Source: Minwuia sp.
GTDB taxonomy: Bacteria; Pseudomonadota; Alphaproteobacteria; Minwuiales; Minwuiaceae
NCBI GenBank assembly: GCA_029210175.1
Contig: JARGPL010000043.1
Span: forward strand, 1-64,000
DNA: 64,000 bases
Direction of reading: 5' to 3'
In this document: positions 19,908 through 29,549 of the stretch, one piece after another
Layout: every line of letters starts with the position of its first letter
Position numbering within the stretch: the first letter of the stretch is position 1
Position numbers and translations under genes: made by a program
Notes under the pieces: generated by a model
What the model was told of the DNA's origin: nothing
Seen by the model: the letters and a program-made list of their open reading frames with translations, nothing else
The model's database searches: none

Positions 19908-21152
19908 ATGGCGAACGGACGATCACAGGTGATCGCGGCCCTGGACGTGGGATCCAGCAAGGTCAGCTGCGCAGTGGCGCTGCCGCTGGACGACGGCTAT
20001 CGCGTGCTGGGTGCCGCCAGCCGTCGCGCCGAAGGGCTGCGCCGTGGCGTGATCACGGAAATGGAAGCGGCTGAAGGCGCGATCCGTGCGGTCGTTGACC
20101 AGGCCGAGCGCATGGCCGGCGTGACGGTGGATGATGTCTTTGTCTCCCTGTCCGGCGGTCTGCCATCCAGTCACGTGACAGAAGTCGAGATGGCAGCGCC
20201 TGATCGCCCCATCACCGATCAGGATGTGCGTCGCTTGCTGCAACTGGCGGGAACGCGCGAAGAGCAGGGGGAGCGATCGGTCCTGCATGCCATCCCCATC
20301 GGCTTTGCGCTGGACGGTGAAACCGGCATCCAGGATCCGCGTGGCATGGTCGGTCGTCGGCTGAGCGCGCGGGTGCATCTGCTGTCCGCGGCCCAGGGCG
20401 CGCAGCGGAACCTGAAGGTCTGTATCGAACGGTGCCTGCTGCGTCCGATCGATCTGGTCGCCGCGCCTTATGCGTCGGGTCTTGGGTGCCTCAGCTGGGA
20501 TGCACGGGATCTGGGTTCTGTCGTCATCGATCTGGGCGCCGGTGTGACCAAGATCGCGATCTTCCGCAACGGATCGCTGATCTTTGCCGACGCCATTCCC
20601 ATCGGCAGCGCCCACATCACCAACGACATCGCATCGATCCCCGGCCTGACCCTGGCCTTCGCCGAGCGGCTGAAGACCCGTCACGGCAGCCTGTTCGTCG
20701 GTCCCAACGATGACGATGTGACGATCACACTGCCGACCTTCGTCGAAGGCTGGACCGACGGCACGGGCCAGATGGCCCTGTCGCTGCTGACCGGCATCAT
20801 CCGCCCCCGAGTGGAGGAGATCTTCGAAACGGTGAGGGAGATCATCGATTCTTCCGGCCACGCGGCCATCGCCGGGCGCAACGTCGTGCTGACCGGTGGC
20901 GGCAGCCTGCTGACCGGCATCGATGCCCTGGCGCGCGACATTCTGGATCGCCCGGTCAGTCTCGGTCGCCCCATCGGCCTCGACGGTCTGAAGAAGGACA
21001 TGTCGGGCCCTGATTTCACCACCTTGGCGGGGACCATCGCCTTCGCCGAGCGTCGTCTCGAAGCGCGTCATGTGGTTGACGCGCCTGCTGCCCTTCCGGG
21101 CCGGGTCGGGCGGATGATCCGTCTGGGCCGCTGGCTGCGGGAGAATTTCTGA
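19908..21152 (+). CDS. ftsA: Cell division protein FtsA
   Basis: 414 residues, actin-like ATPase fold. The phosphate-1 loop is ALDVGSSKVSCAVA; VFVSLSGGLPSSHV is in the family-specific 1C domain; VVIDLGAGVTKIAIF is the phosphate-2 loop; and NVVLTGGGSLLTGIDALA is the adenosine motif. The C-terminus GRMIRLGRWLRENF is a plausible amphipathic membrane-targeting helix. FtsA anchors FtsZ filaments to the membrane. GGAG five bases upstream supports the start. Confidence 0.97.
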   Translation: MANGRSQVIAALDVGSSKVSCAVALPLDDGYRVLGAASRRAEGLRRGVITEMEAAEGAIRAVVDQAERMAGVTVDDVFVSLSGGLPSSHVTEVEMAAPDRPITDQDVRRLLQLAGTREEQGERSVLHAIPIGFALDGETGIQDPRGMVGRRLSARVHLLSAAQGAQRNLKVCIERCLLRPIDLVAAPYASGLGCLSWDARDLGSVVIDLGAGVTKIAIFRNGSLIFADAIPIGSAHITNDIASIPGLTLAFAERLKTRHGSLFVGPNDDDVTITLPTFVEGWTDGTGQMALSLLTGIIRPRVEEIFETVREIIDSSGHAAIAGRNVVLTGGGSLLTGIDALARDILDRPVSLGRPIGLDGLKKDMSGPDFTTLAGTIAFAERRLEARHVVDAPAALPGRVGRMIRLGRWLRENF

Positions 21153-21220
21153 TGTTCGCGTTCCATGAGGCCCCCTCGCGTCGGAACGCCGGAATGGGTG
21201 AGTCCGCCAACAACACCCAA

Positions 21221-21236
21221 GCCCGGAATACCGGGC
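21221..21236 (+). other. Small hairpin between ftsA and ftsZ
   Basis: GCCCGG-AATA-CCGGGC makes a perfect six-pair stem with a four-base loop in the 130-base gap between ftsA and ftsZ. There is no T-run after it, so it is not a classic terminator. It could be an mRNA processing or stability element in the ftsZ leader. No convincing separate ftsZ promoter was recognised in the gap. Confidence 0.4.
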
Positions 21237-21282
21237 ATACCCCACTGAAACCGTCTGCCTGAAAAATGAAGGAGGCATTGAC

Positions 21283-22995
21283 ATGGCTATCAACCTGACG
21301 AACCCCGAACTGACCGAGATGCTGCCACGCATCGTGGTCTTTGGCGTGGGTGGTGCCGGCGGCAACGCCGTCAACAACATGATCGAATCCGAGTTGCAGG
21401 GGGTTGAGTTCGTTGCAGCGAACACCGACGCCCAGGCACTCGCCAAGTCCAAGACCACCAACCGCATCCAGCTGGGTGCCGGTCTGACCCAGGGTCTGGG
21501 CGCGGGCGCTCAGCCTGACGTCGGACGCCAGGCCGCTGAAGAAGCCATGGCGCTGATCCTGGAGAACCTGGAAGGCGCACACATGTGCTTCATCACCGCC
21601 GGTATGGGCGGTGGCACGGGCACAGGGGCGGCACCGGTGATCGCGCGCGCCGCGCGTGAAAATGGTGTGCTGACCGTCGGTGTCGTGACCAAGCCGTTCC
21701 AGTTCGAGGGCAAGCGTCGCCTCGCCATTGCCGATGCCGGTGTGCGGGAACTGCAGGCCAGTGTCGATACGCTGATCGTCATTCCGAACCAGAACCTGTT
21801 CAAGGTGGCAACCGACAAGACGACCTTTGCCGATGCCTTCAAGATCGCCGATGAAGTGCTGCACTCCGGTGTGCGTTCCATCACCGATCTGATGGTGGAA
21901 CCTGGCCTGATCAATCTCGACTTCGCCGACGTACGCACGGTGATGAACGAGATGGGCAAGGCCATGATGGGCACGGGTGAGGCCGAGGGCGAGAACCGCG
22001 CCGAGGCAGCCGCATCCGCTGCAATCGCCAATCCGCTGCTGGAAGACATGTCGCTGAGCACCGCTCAGGGCGTGCTGGTGAATGTCACTGGTGGCATGGA
22101 CCTGACCCTGCATGAGGTGGATGAGGCCGCAAACCTGATCCGCGAGCAGGTGGACGAGGACGCCAACATCATCATCGGCTCCATCCTCGACCCGTCCCTG
22201 GACGGCAAGATGCGCGTGTCCATCGTGGCCACCGGCATCGACGTGGCCTTGGCGGAGCAGACGGCACCGCAGCGCTTCACGCCGCATGTCATCGCCACGT
22301 CAGGCGGTTCCGCATCTGCGCCATCACCTGTACCGACGGCACGTCCGATGAACCTCGGTTCCGCGACGACCGGCGGCGGCATGGCCACGGCCCTGAAGGT
22401 GGAACCGGAAATGGAGCCGGAACTCGACGAAGAGGTCGAGGGAACCATGGAAACCGTCGGCCAGGCTGAATCCCTGTCCGTTGTTGATGACGTGGCCGAT
22501 CATGACATCTTCGCAACACCGGTTCCGGATGCAGTCTCTGGTGCCGGGCCCGCGTTCGCTGCAGATACTGCACCAGCGCAGGAGCGGACCTACGAGATCC
22601 CGTCCTACCCGGCGCGCAACGCCCCGGAACCGCGCCATATTCCGGCTTCCCAGACGGACATGGATGATGGTTTCCTGGCCCCGCCGGCGCAGACGGCACG
22701 CACCATCGACACGGCACCGGCAACTCCGGTGACGAGTGAGGTCGAGGCCAAGCCGCGGAAATCACGGGGTTTCTTTGACCGCTTGCGCGGCAAGACCCGT
22801 GTTTCGGAAGAGGCGCAGGAAACGTCCCGCGCCAAGTCGCCGCTGTTCCCGAACCGTGGCAGTCAGACCACGGAAGACGACCGCGCCGAACCGATGCTGT
22901 CAGGCCTGAGCCTGCCGGAAGCGGAACCCCGGAAGCCGGCCAGTACAGAAGATGATCTGGATATTCCGGCGTTCCTGCGCAGGCAGGCGAACTGA
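21283..22995 (+). CDS. ftsZ: Cell division GTPase FtsZ
   Basis: 570 residues, longer than the common 380-400. The GTPase core (about 1-320) has [12 protein letters not shown], the tubulin signature [10 protein letters not shown] (residues 107-116) and the catalytic loop segment [13 protein letters not shown] long, acidic, proline- and alanine-rich linker runs from about 325 to 555. The conserved C-terminal peptide [11 protein letters not shown] then follows; it binds FtsA and other partners. FtsZ forms the division ring. GAAGGAGG before ATG 21283 is a strong ribosome site. It is the last gene before the hairpin terminator. Confidence 0.98.
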   Translation: MAINLTNPELTEMLPRIVVFGVGGAGGNAVNNMIESELQGVEFVAANTDAQALAKSKTTNRIQLGAGLTQGLGAGAQPDVGRQAAEEAMALILENLEGAHMCFITAGMGGGTGTGAAPVIARAARENGVLTVGVVTKPFQFEGKRRLAIADAGVRELQASVDTLIVIPNQNLFKVATDKTTFADAFKIADEVLHSGVRSITDLMVEPGLINLDFADVRTVMNEMGKAMMGTGEAEGENRAEAAASAAIANPLLEDMSLSTAQGVLVNVTGGMDLTLHEVDEAANLIREQVDEDANIIIGSILDPSLDGKMRVSIVATGIDVALAEQTAPQRFTPHVIATSGGSASAPSPVPTARPMNLGSATTGGGMATALKVEPEMEPELDEEVEGTMETVGQAESLSVVDDVADHDIFATPVPDAVSGAGPAFAADTAPAQERTYEIPSYPARNAPEPRHIPASQTDMDDGFLAPPAQTARTIDTAPATPVTSEVEAKPRKSRGFFDRLRGKTRVSEEAQETSRAKSPLFPNRGSQTTEDDRAEPMLSGLSLPEAEPRKPASTEDDLDIPAFLRRQAN

Positions 22996-23049
22996 GCGTT
23001 CGCCATGTCTGACAGGACGGGTAACAGTGGGTAACAAAGAGTGACTTGA

Positions 23050-23094
23050 GCGCTGTCAGGGCGATTCCTATAAACCCTGACAGCGCCTTATTCT
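23050..23094 (+). terminator. Rho-independent terminator after ftsZ
   Basis: A perfect 12-pair stem: GCGCTGTCAGGG (23050-23061) with CCCTGACAGCGC (23075-23086), loop of 13 bases, followed by TTATTCTTT. It lies 54 bases after the ftsZ stop and should end most dcw transcription, so lpxC probably has its own promoter in the next 160 bases, although none was clear. Confidence 0.8.
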
Positions 23095-23258
23095 TTCGCA
23101 GATTCGTTGATTGATTCTTCTGTGTCTTGCTGCAGTAGCGTTTGATTCACGGGAAGACGGGATGGGGCGTACGGATGCCGGCCGACGGGGTGTCGGGCTG
23201 GAGAGCGGCATCACACTCAATCGTCGGCGGGGAGCCGGCAGTCCAGAGGGGACTTCGC

Positions 23259-24164
23259 GTGAACCTGCAACGGACCATCGCACGACGCGTCGAACGGCAC
23301 GGTATTGCATTGCATTCCGGCCTGAAGGTGACGATTGCCTTTTCGCCCGCAGACGCAGGCACGGGCATCATGTTCCGCCGGTCCGACATGGATGGTGAGG
23401 CCGCGCTGATTCCGGCGCGCCACGATCATGTCGCCGATACCCGCCTCTGCACGGTCATTGCCAACCGCAGCGGCACCAGCATTGCCACCATTGAACACGT
23501 CATGGCCGCGATTTCGGGCATGAACGTCGATAATCTGATCGTTGATGTTTCTGCCGCCGAGACGCCGGTGATGGACGGCAGTGCCGGTCCGTTCGTCGAC
23601 ATGATCCGCGAAGCGGGTCTGGTGGAACAGAATGCACCGCGCCGCGTGCTGCGGGTGCTGAAGGAAGTTTGCGTGGGGGAGGGCGACTACTGGGCCCGCC
23701 TGACGCCGTCCGATGAATTCCGCCTGAGCTTCAACATCGCCTTCGACAATCCGCTGCTGGCCAGCCAGTCGACTCAGTTCCATCCGGATTTCGGTGACTT
23801 CGAACAGGACATCGCGCCCGCGCGCACGTTCTGTCTGTTCGAGGAGATCGAGAAGATGCGTTCCATGGGTCTCGCCCAGGGCGGTTCGCTGGACAATGCG
23901 GTTGTGGTTCAGGGTGACAGGGTGCTGAACCCGGAAGGGCTGCGCTTCGATGACGAGAGCGTGCGCCACAAGCTGCTGGACGCCATCGGTGACCTGCGCA
24001 CCGCAGGCTACAAGATCATCGGGCACTACCACGGTGAACGTGCGGGCCATGGCCTGAACAACCAGTTGTTGCGTGCCCTGTTCGCGGACCCGACCGCCTG
24101 GGTGATCGAAGATGCCCCGGCCACCGATTGGGAAGCCGCCCGGATCGCCGACGCAGCCGACTGA
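23259..24164 (+). CDS. lpxC: UDP-3-O-acyl-N-acetylglucosamine deacetylase LpxC
   Basis: 301 residues from GTG 23259. QRTIARRVERHGIALHSG is the typical start. The zinc ligands fall at H80 (TIEHVMAA), H237 and D241 (HKLLDAIGD), matching known LpxC spacing. It catalyses the committed step of lipid A synthesis in the cytoplasm. GAGGGG about eight bases before the GTG supports it; the more upstream ATG at 23142 would add an unrelated leader and is rejected. It is separated from ftsZ by a terminator and is convergent with anmK. Confidence 0.96.
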   Translation: MNLQRTIARRVERHGIALHSGLKVTIAFSPADAGTGIMFRRSDMDGEAALIPARHDHVADTRLCTVIANRSGTSIATIEHVMAAISGMNVDNLIVDVSAAETPVMDGSAGPFVDMIREAGLVEQNAPRRVLRVLKEVCVGEGDYWARLTPSDEFRLSFNIAFDNPLLASQSTQFHPDFGDFEQDIAPARTFCLFEEIEKMRSMGLAQGGSLDNAVVVQGDRVLNPEGLRFDDESVRHKLLDAIGDLRTAGYKIIGHYHGERAGHGLNNQLLRALFADPTAWVIEDAPATDWEAARIADAAD

Positions 24165-24299
24165 CCGCAGGGCCGCTGCTCCCCAACTGCAACACCGGGC
24201 GAAAGCCCGCTGCCCACGCGTTACGGATCTTGCCCGCGCTGCAAGGCGTGGATGCCGGATCGGCGTTGCGCTTGTCGCGGAATACCGGTCGGGTAGCGG

Positions 24300-25418
24300 C
24301 TATTCCGGCATCACCAGACGTCCGCCCGTCATCGGCTTCGGCACATTCGTCGTGCCGGGAACGCTGAGTGGCAGGCAGCGCAGGCTGCGCATGGCGAGGA
24401 AGGCGAAGGCCTGAGCCTCCACGGCATCGCCGTCGTGGCCGATTGCCTCCACCTGCTCCACCGATGCATCAAGTGCCACGGACAGTCTGCGCATCAGAGT
24501 CGGATTGTGCCGCCCGCCGCCTGTCACAAGCCATCGAAGTGGCGGTTGCGGCAGATGCGGCAGGGCCATGGCCACGGATCGGGCGGTGAATTCGGTCAGG
24601 GTTGCGGCACCGTCGTCAACGGTTACCCCGTCCGGCCACCGATCGGGCCGGAAGTCTTCCCTGTCCAGCGATTTTGGTGGTGGCCGGGTGAAATAGGCAT
24701 TGTCCATCAAGGTCACGAGCCAGGCTTCGTTGACCTGTCCGGCCCGGGCGGCCTGGCCGTTGTCATCGCGGCTTGCCCCCGTCCGTTGCATCATCCAGTC
24801 ATCGATCAGGGCATTGGCCGGTCCTGTGTCGAACGCCAGCAGATCATCGGCTGCATTGCCGATCCAGGTGACATTGCCGACGCCGCCGAGATTGAGCACG
24901 GCCAGGGGGCGGGGCAGCCCGTCGGTCATGGCGACGTGGAACAGCGGCGCGAAGGGGGCACCTTCGCCGCCTGCCGCAACGTCCGCCTTGCGGAAATCCG
25001 CCACGACGGGCACGCCATATCGGTTGGCGAGGGCCTGTGCATCGCCGATCTGCACTGTCAGGCGCCGGGCTGGATCATGAAACGTCGTCTGTCCGTGAAA
25101 ACCGATCAGATCCGGCGTCTGTTCGGGGTTCCGGGTCAGAAAGGCATCGATGGCCCTGATGTGCGCCGTCGTCACCGCAGCAATGGCGGCCTGCGACGGC
25201 AACTGCTGCCCGAACGCCGCGCGGATTTCCGCCTGTTCCTGCGGCAGATAGTCGAAGCCACCGCGGGGACCCGGGGCACCGACGGTGATTCCATCCGTGG
25301 TCAGCATCGCGATGTCGATGCCGTCGACGGACGTGCCGCTCATCAGCCCCATGACATTCAGGGGGGCTGTGGTGTCGGGCAGGGCATGGGGATGCCTGGG
25401 GGCATTGCTTCCGGTCAT
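24300..25418 (-). CDS. anmK: Anhydro-N-acetylmuramic acid kinase AnmK
   Basis: 372 residues, ASKHA-fold kinase. [15 protein letters not shown] near the N-terminus is the family signature, followed by [23 protein letters not shown] and TGPANALID, and [17 protein letters not shown]. It phosphorylates and opens 1,6-anhydro-MurNAc released during peptidoglycan turnover, feeding recycling. It is divergent from tyrS, sharing a 77-base upstream gap. Confidence 0.95.
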   Translation of the reverse strand: MTGSNAPRHPHALPDTTAPLNVMGLMSGTSVDGIDIAMLTTDGITVGAPGPRGGFDYLPQEQAEIRAAFGQQLPSQAAIAAVTTAHIRAIDAFLTRNPEQTPDLIGFHGQTTFHDPARRLTVQIGDAQALANRYGVPVVADFRKADVAAGGEGAPFAPLFHVAMTDGLPRPLAVLNLGGVGNVTWIGNAADDLLAFDTGPANALIDDWMMQRTGASRDDNGQAARAGQVNEAWLVTLMDNAYFTRPPPKSLDREDFRPDRWPDGVTVDDGAATLTEFTARSVAMALPHLPQPPLRWLVTGGGRHNPTLMRRLSVALDASVEQVEAIGHDGDAVEAQAFAFLAMRSLRCLPLSVPGTTNVPKPMTGGRLVMPE

Positions 25419-25495
25419 GCGGGGAGTGTGCTACAGCCGCATCCGCACGCCAAGGCGTGTCACCGCAACGAAGACGATCCCTGAAAGCCAATGCC

Positions 25496-26761
25496 ATGAC
25501 CAGCACCGCCGACGACCTGCAATCCGACTTCCTGACCACCATGCACGCACGTGGCTATGTCCACCAGTGCACTGACCCGATCGGGCTGGATGCGGCCCTG
25601 ACAGGCGGTGTGGTGCCAGCCTACATCGGCTTTGACTGCACGGCGGACAGCCTGCATGTCGGCAGCCTGGTGCAGATCATGATGCTGCGCTGGCTGCAGA
25701 AGACCGGGCACAAGCCGATTGTCCTGCTGGGCGGCGGCACGACCCGGATCGGCGACCCGTCGGGGCGCGATGCGTCCCGTCAGTTGCTGACCGACGCGGA
25801 CATTCAGCACAATATGGATGGCATCCGTCAGGTGTTCGAGAAGTTCCTGACCTTCGGCGACGGGCCGACCGATGCGGTCATGGTCAACAATGCCGACTGG
25901 CTGGACGGACTGGCCTACATCCCGTTCCTGCGCGAAGTGGGACGGCATTTCTCGGTCAACCGCATGCTGAGCTTTGATTCGGTGAAGCTGCGGCTGGAAC
26001 GCGAACAGCCGCTGACGTTCCTGGAATTCAACTACATGATCCTGCAGGGCTACGACTATCTGGAGCTTTCGCGCCGCAGCGGCTGTCTCCTGCAGATGGG
26101 CGGGTCCGACCAGTGGGGCAACATCGTCAATGGTGTCGAACTGACCCGGCGCATCGACCAGCGCGAGATCTATGGCCTGACGTCACCCCTGATCACGCTG
26201 GCCAACGGCCAGAAGATGGGCAAGACCGCCCAGGGGGCCATCTGGCTGAATGAGGACCGGTTGAGCGCCTATGACTACTGGCAGTTCTGGCGCAACACGG
26301 CGGATGCCGATGTAGAACGGTTCCTGAAGCTGTTCACGGAGTTGCCGCTGGATGAGATTGCCGAACTGTCGAAGCTGGAAGGGCAGGAACTGAACGCGGC
26401 CAAGAAGCGCCTCGCTGATGCCGCAACGGCGATGGCGCATGGGGAAGCCGCCGCCGCCGCCGCCGCCGAGACCGCGCGACGGGCGTTCGAGGAAGGCGAC
26501 AGCGCCGACGGCCTGCCAACCCTGTCGATCACGCAGGCGCAGGCCGACGCCGGGATCACGGTCATAGATCTGATGATCGAAGCAGGGATGGCGAAGTCCC
26601 GGGGGGAAGCGCGCAAGCTGATTCGGGGCGGGGGCGTCCGCGTTGCTGACGAAAAGGTGGCGGATGAAGCGTTGTCAGTGTCAGCAGATGCATTCGCCGC
26701 AGGGCCGCTGAAGCTGTCCGTGGGCAAGAAGCGGCATGTTCTGGTGCACACCGCCGACTGA
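25496..26761 (+). CDS. tyrS: Tyrosyl-tRNA synthetase
   Basis: 421 residues. The class I signature is HVGS (from H54, the HIGH equivalent) and KMGKT (the KMSKS equivalent) near residue 242. TyrRS blocks [14 protein letters not shown] and [14 protein letters not shown] are present. An S4 RNA-binding domain ends the protein ([20 protein letters not shown]). A run of GCC codons gives seven alanines before the S4 domain, in the linker. The start chosen is ATG 25496; a GTG at 25457 in frame would add 13 residues and has no better support. Confidence 0.96.
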   Translation: MTSTADDLQSDFLTTMHARGYVHQCTDPIGLDAALTGGVVPAYIGFDCTADSLHVGSLVQIMMLRWLQKTGHKPIVLLGGGTTRIGDPSGRDASRQLLTDADIQHNMDGIRQVFEKFLTFGDGPTDAVMVNNADWLDGLAYIPFLREVGRHFSVNRMLSFDSVKLRLEREQPLTFLEFNYMILQGYDYLELSRRSGCLLQMGGSDQWGNIVNGVELTRRIDQREIYGLTSPLITLANGQKMGKTAQGAIWLNEDRLSAYDYWQFWRNTADADVERFLKLFTELPLDEIAELSKLEGQELNAAKKRLADAATAMAHGEAAAAAAAETARRAFEEGDSADGLPTLSITQAQADAGITVIDLMIEAGMAKSRGEARKLIRGGGVRVADEKVADEALSVSADAFAAGPLKLSVGKKRHVLVHTAD

Positions 26762-26833
26762 GCCGGGTGCCAGGGCGGACTCAATTGCCGGTTCGGGAAA
26801 ATTTTACCTGTTTTCCTTGGCAACAGTTACCCA

Positions 26834-26854
26834 ACCCGGCAGGTGCTGCCGGGT
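26834..26854 (+). terminator. Hairpin downstream of tyrS, possible weak terminator
   Basis: ACCCGGCAG (26834-26842), a three-base loop and CTGCCGGGT (26846-26854) make a perfect nine-pair stem 73 bases after the tyrS stop. There is no T-run on the plus strand, so termination would need help or the hairpin only protects the 3' end. Confidence 0.4.
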
Positions 26855-26888
26855 GCCGCCATTGCCCAAAGCAGTGTGATCATTGAAA

Positions 26889-26967
26889 AATACATTATAG
26901 AACAATGTATTGGATGAGTTTGGCATAGTTGGCACATAGGTTGAAATCTGTTCGGCACACAGGGCGC
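26889..26967 (+). promoter_or_regulatory. Candidate flagellin promoter region with upstream palindrome
   Basis: An AT-rich perfect inverted repeat, AATACATT-N7-AATGTATT (26889-26911), stands out in GC-rich DNA. About 20 bases later are two sigma54-like candidates with correct 12-base GG/GC phasing: TGGCACATAGGTTGA (26930-26944, last consensus C is A) and CGGCACACAGGGCGC (26953-26967, GG and GC intact but flanks poor). Flagellin genes in this class are often sigma54-dependent, with activator sites upstream, so the palindrome could be such a site. Neither promoter match is perfect. Confidence 0.35.
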
Positions 26968-27031
26968 CATGGCGCTTAACAGGTGGGCCGGGGGACCAGA
27001 GAAGAAGGTTCCCGATAGCAGGAGAAAACCT

Positions 27032-27853
27032 ATGACATTGTCGGTGAACACCAACGCAAGCGCCATGCTTGCCCTTCAGCAGCTGAATGCCACGAACCGC
27101 GACATGAATGAAGTCCAGTCCCGGATCAACACCGGCCTGAAGGTCGCCGGACCCAAGGACAACGGCGCGGTATACGCGATTGCCCAGAACATGCGCGGCG
27201 AGATTGCTGGCTTCGAAGCGGTCAAGACCGCCCTCGACAATGCTGTCAGCGTCGTTGACGTTGGCCTGGCCGCTGGCCAGTCGATCTCGGATCTGCTGAT
27301 CGAGATGAAGGAAAAATCCGTTGCGGCGCTGGATCAGAGCCTCGAAACCTCCAGCCGCAACGCGCTCCAGAACGATTTCGATGCCCTGCGTGAACAGATT
27401 TCGACCATTGCCGCCAACGCGGAGTTCAATGGCTTCAACATGCTGGATGGCTCTTCGAGCTCCATCGCGGTTCTGGCCAATCCGGACGGCGATACCATCA
27501 CCGTCACTGCCCAGAACATGACGACGGGTACGGCGGGTCTGGCCCTGTCGGCCCTGTCCCTCTCGACAGCGACGAACGCAGCGGCGGCCCGATCCGCAGT
27601 CGATGCGGCGATCGGTTCCGCGAACCAGCAGCTCGCCCAGCTCGGAACCCGGGCGAAGTCCATCGAGATCCATCAGACCTTCGTGGACAAGCTGATCGAC
27701 AGCCTGACCACCGGTGTCGGCAACCTGGTCGATGCGGACCTGGCCAAGGAAAGCGCCAGACTGCAGGCGTTGCAGATCAAGCAGCAGCTTGGCACCCAGG
27801 CCCTGTCCATCGCCAACCAGGCCCCGCAGAGCATCCTCGGCCTCTTCGGCTAA
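27032..27853 (+). CDS. Flagellin
   Basis: 273 residues, a short flagellin with only the conserved terminal D0/D1 helices and a small central part. The N-terminus SVNTNASAMLALQQLNATN and NTGLKVAGPKDNGAVYAIAQ are alphaproteobacterial-type. The C-terminus ESARLQALQIKQQLGTQALS and SILGLFG is the D0 helix. It would be exported by the flagellar type III system and polymerise as the filament. AGGAG seven bases before ATG 27032 fixes the start. No other flagellar gene lies in the window, so it is an isolated copy. Confidence 0.96.
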   Translation: MTLSVNTNASAMLALQQLNATNRDMNEVQSRINTGLKVAGPKDNGAVYAIAQNMRGEIAGFEAVKTALDNAVSVVDVGLAAGQSISDLLIEMKEKSVAALDQSLETSSRNALQNDFDALREQISTIAANAEFNGFNMLDGSSSSIAVLANPDGDTITVTAQNMTTGTAGLALSALSLSTATNAAAARSAVDAAIGSANQQLAQLGTRAKSIEIHQTFVDKLIDSLTTGVGNLVDADLAKESARLQALQIKQQLGTQALSIANQAPQSILGLFG

Positions 27854-27880
27854 GGCCTCCAACGACAGCCCACGACGCAT

Positions 27881-27912
27881 GAAGCCCTGGCGGAAACGCC
27901 GGGGCTTCTTCG
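27881..27912 (+). terminator. Terminator after flagellin gene
   Basis: GAAGCCCTGGCG (27881-27892), loop GAAA, then CGCCGGGGCTTC (27897-27908) form a 12-pair stem with one G-T pair, followed by TTCGATTTC. It lies 27 bases after the stop codon and suits a highly expressed monocistronic flagellin mRNA. Confidence 0.75.
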
Positions 27913-28066
27913 ATTTCGGGCCCGAAAAAGCGACCGTTTCAGGCACTCGGCCAGGTCGCGACCTGCCAGGCTATTGAAGACTTGCGGCAGCGGCGCGCAT
28001 CTCTCGGCGCAAGGACGCCGCTGACGGGTGTCCACCGGTTCCCGCCGATCCGACAGGGACGCGGGA

Positions 28067-28993
28067 TCAGTCTTCCGTTCCCGCGTCCCGGATCAGCCGG
28101 TACTGGATGCGCATGGCCGACATCCGGCGGTAGAAGCCGAGAATGTCGCGGGCAGGCCCCATCAGCCGTTCATAGCCCGAAATGAAGGCGACGATGGTGC
28201 CAAGTTCCGACTGGCCCTGGATCACCAGCCAGCCGCCGATCATCAGGATCGACAGCGGCCCGAGATGGCCGAGCAGGTTGTTGGCGAATTTCATGAAATG
28301 CTTCAGCAGGAAGATGCGGACGCGCAGATGATAGATCCCGTCGATCAGATCATGCGCCGCGTCGGCGTCGGCGCCGTCCTCACCCACCTTGTCACTCAGG
28401 TCCCGTACCTTCGTCGTGCGCCGTTTTGAGAGGCGGTTGATGCGCTGCTGCAGGATGGGAACAATGATCAGGGACGGGATGAAGAATGCCAGTGCCACGA
28501 TCGCAACCAGTGGATCTACGATCAGCATGTAGGTGATGACACTGATCACCATGCCGCCCTGGAGCAGCGGGAAGGACACGCTTTCTCCGACGAAGCCACC
28601 CAGCAGTTCCACCTCGGCGGTGATGATGGCCTGGCGTGTGCCAGCCTCTTCCCCCTCCACCGGTGTATCGATGAAGCGGTTGCGCAGGCGTCGAATGACG
28701 CCTTCCGATACACGGTTCTGATAGACGTTCAGCACGTACTTGATGGCCCCGTGCGCCAGCAGCGCGACGAGATAGATTCCGCCGAGAATGAACAGCAGTT
28801 CGGTCGCGCCATTGCTGATCGCGTCATTGACGATCCGGCGCTGCAGCTCGATGGGGGTGAGGGAAAGCGGGAACACCAGCAGCGTCAGCAGACATAGCCT
28901 GACCTGCTGCGCCGAGCTGACTTTCCAGACGTAGCCGTAAAGCCGCCTCGGCATCTTCACCAGAGGTTTCCCATCGACAGACGGGAGCGCCAT
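28067..28993 (-). CDS. ABC-transporter transmembrane-domain protein lacking an ATPase domain
   Basis: About 308 residues from ATG 28993. It resembles the exporter-type (type 1, six-helix) membrane domain. There are hydrophobic segments near LCLLTLLVFPLSLTP, LLFILGGIYLVALLAHGAI, MVISVITYMLIVDPLVAIVA and LSILMIGGWLVIQGQSELG, with the exporter-like end FISGYERLMGPARDIL. No Walker A, signature or Walker B motif follows, because the protein ends at 28067 in the linker. No ATPase gene is next to it in the window. A longer frame to 29110 would overlap queF by 80 bases. The substrate and role are unknown; it may pair with an ATPase elsewhere or act differently. Confidence 0.75.
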   Translation of the reverse strand: MALPSVDGKPLVKMPRRLYGYVWKVSSAQQVRLCLLTLLVFPLSLTPIELQRRIVNDAISNGATELLFILGGIYLVALLAHGAIKYVLNVYQNRVSEGVIRRLRNRFIDTPVEGEEAGTRQAIITAEVELLGGFVGESVSFPLLQGGMVISVITYMLIVDPLVAIVALAFFIPSLIIVPILQQRINRLSKRRTTKVRDLSDKVGEDGADADAAHDLIDGIYHLRVRIFLLKHFMKFANNLLGHLGPLSILMIGGWLVIQGQSELGTIVAFISGYERLMGPARDILGFYRRMSAMRIQYRLIRDAGTED

Positions 28994-29030
28994 CGCATAG
29001 AGGCGGCTGAGGTCCTGATCTGCCAACTGC

Positions 29031-29483
29031 TCAACGACCGCGGTAGGTTTCGACGTTCTGGTCAGGCAACCAGAGTCCGGCAGGCGGTTCGCCCGTCTGA
29101 TAGAAGACATCGATGGGGATGCCCCCGCGCGGATACCAGTAACCGCCGATCCTCAACCAGACGGGGCTGATGCAGTCGACGATCCGGCGGGCGATCATCA
29201 CCGTGCAATCCTCGTGAAACGCCCCGTGATTGCGAAAGGCGCTGAGGAACAGTTTCAGGCTCTTGCTCTCGACGATGTCCCGGTCAGGCACATAGTCGAT
29301 CACCAGTCGGGCGAAATCCGGCTGGCCCGTCACCGGGCAGATCGACGTGAATTCCGGCGCCGTGAAGCGGATCATGTAGGGGTGATCCAGGTGCGGATTG
29401 GGCACCTTGTCCAGCACGGCAGAATCCGGGTCTTCGGGCAGGGCACTCATCTGCCCCAGGTGTTTCAGATCGTCTTGCATCAT
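29031..29483 (-). CDS. queF: NADPH-dependent preQ0 reductase QueF
   Basis: 150 residues, the short (unimodular) QueF type. The catalytic cysteine is C49 in [12 protein letters not shown] with D56 seven residues on, followed by the family motif [20 protein letters not shown] (E72 to H90-E91). It reduces 7-cyano-7-deazaguanine to preQ1 for queuosine in tRNA. It is divergent from the HAD phosphatase gene and just upstream of the ABC-domain gene on the same strand. Confidence 0.96.
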   Translation of the reverse strand: MMQDDLKHLGQMSALPEDPDSAVLDKVPNPHLDHPYMIRFTAPEFTSICPVTGQPDFARLVIDYVPDRDIVESKSLKLFLSAFRNHGAFHEDCTVMIARRIVDCISPVWLRIGGYWYPRGGIPIDVFYQTGEPPAGLWLPDQNVETYRGR

Positions 29484-29549
29484 TCTGCCTCAAGTCCCGT
29501 GCGCGCTTCCTGTTCCGTCCCAACTGCAGCTATGGCAATGTCCGGCCCC

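Noticed and set aside
23142-23258. Upstream start for LpxC adding 39 residues
   Set aside because: LpxC normally begins at the QRT-I...HGIALHSG segment; GTG 23259 has a ribosome site and the zinc-ligand numbering then matches the family.
24196-24209. CGGGC-GAAA-GCCCG hairpin between lpxC and anmK as a terminator
   Set aside because: Only five pairs and no T-run; too weak to call, although a stem in a convergent gap may still aid termination.
26446-26470. GCC microsatellite inside tyrS as a possible repeat element
   Set aside because: It encodes an alanine run in the flexible linker before the S4 domain; slippage is possible, but the frame is intact.
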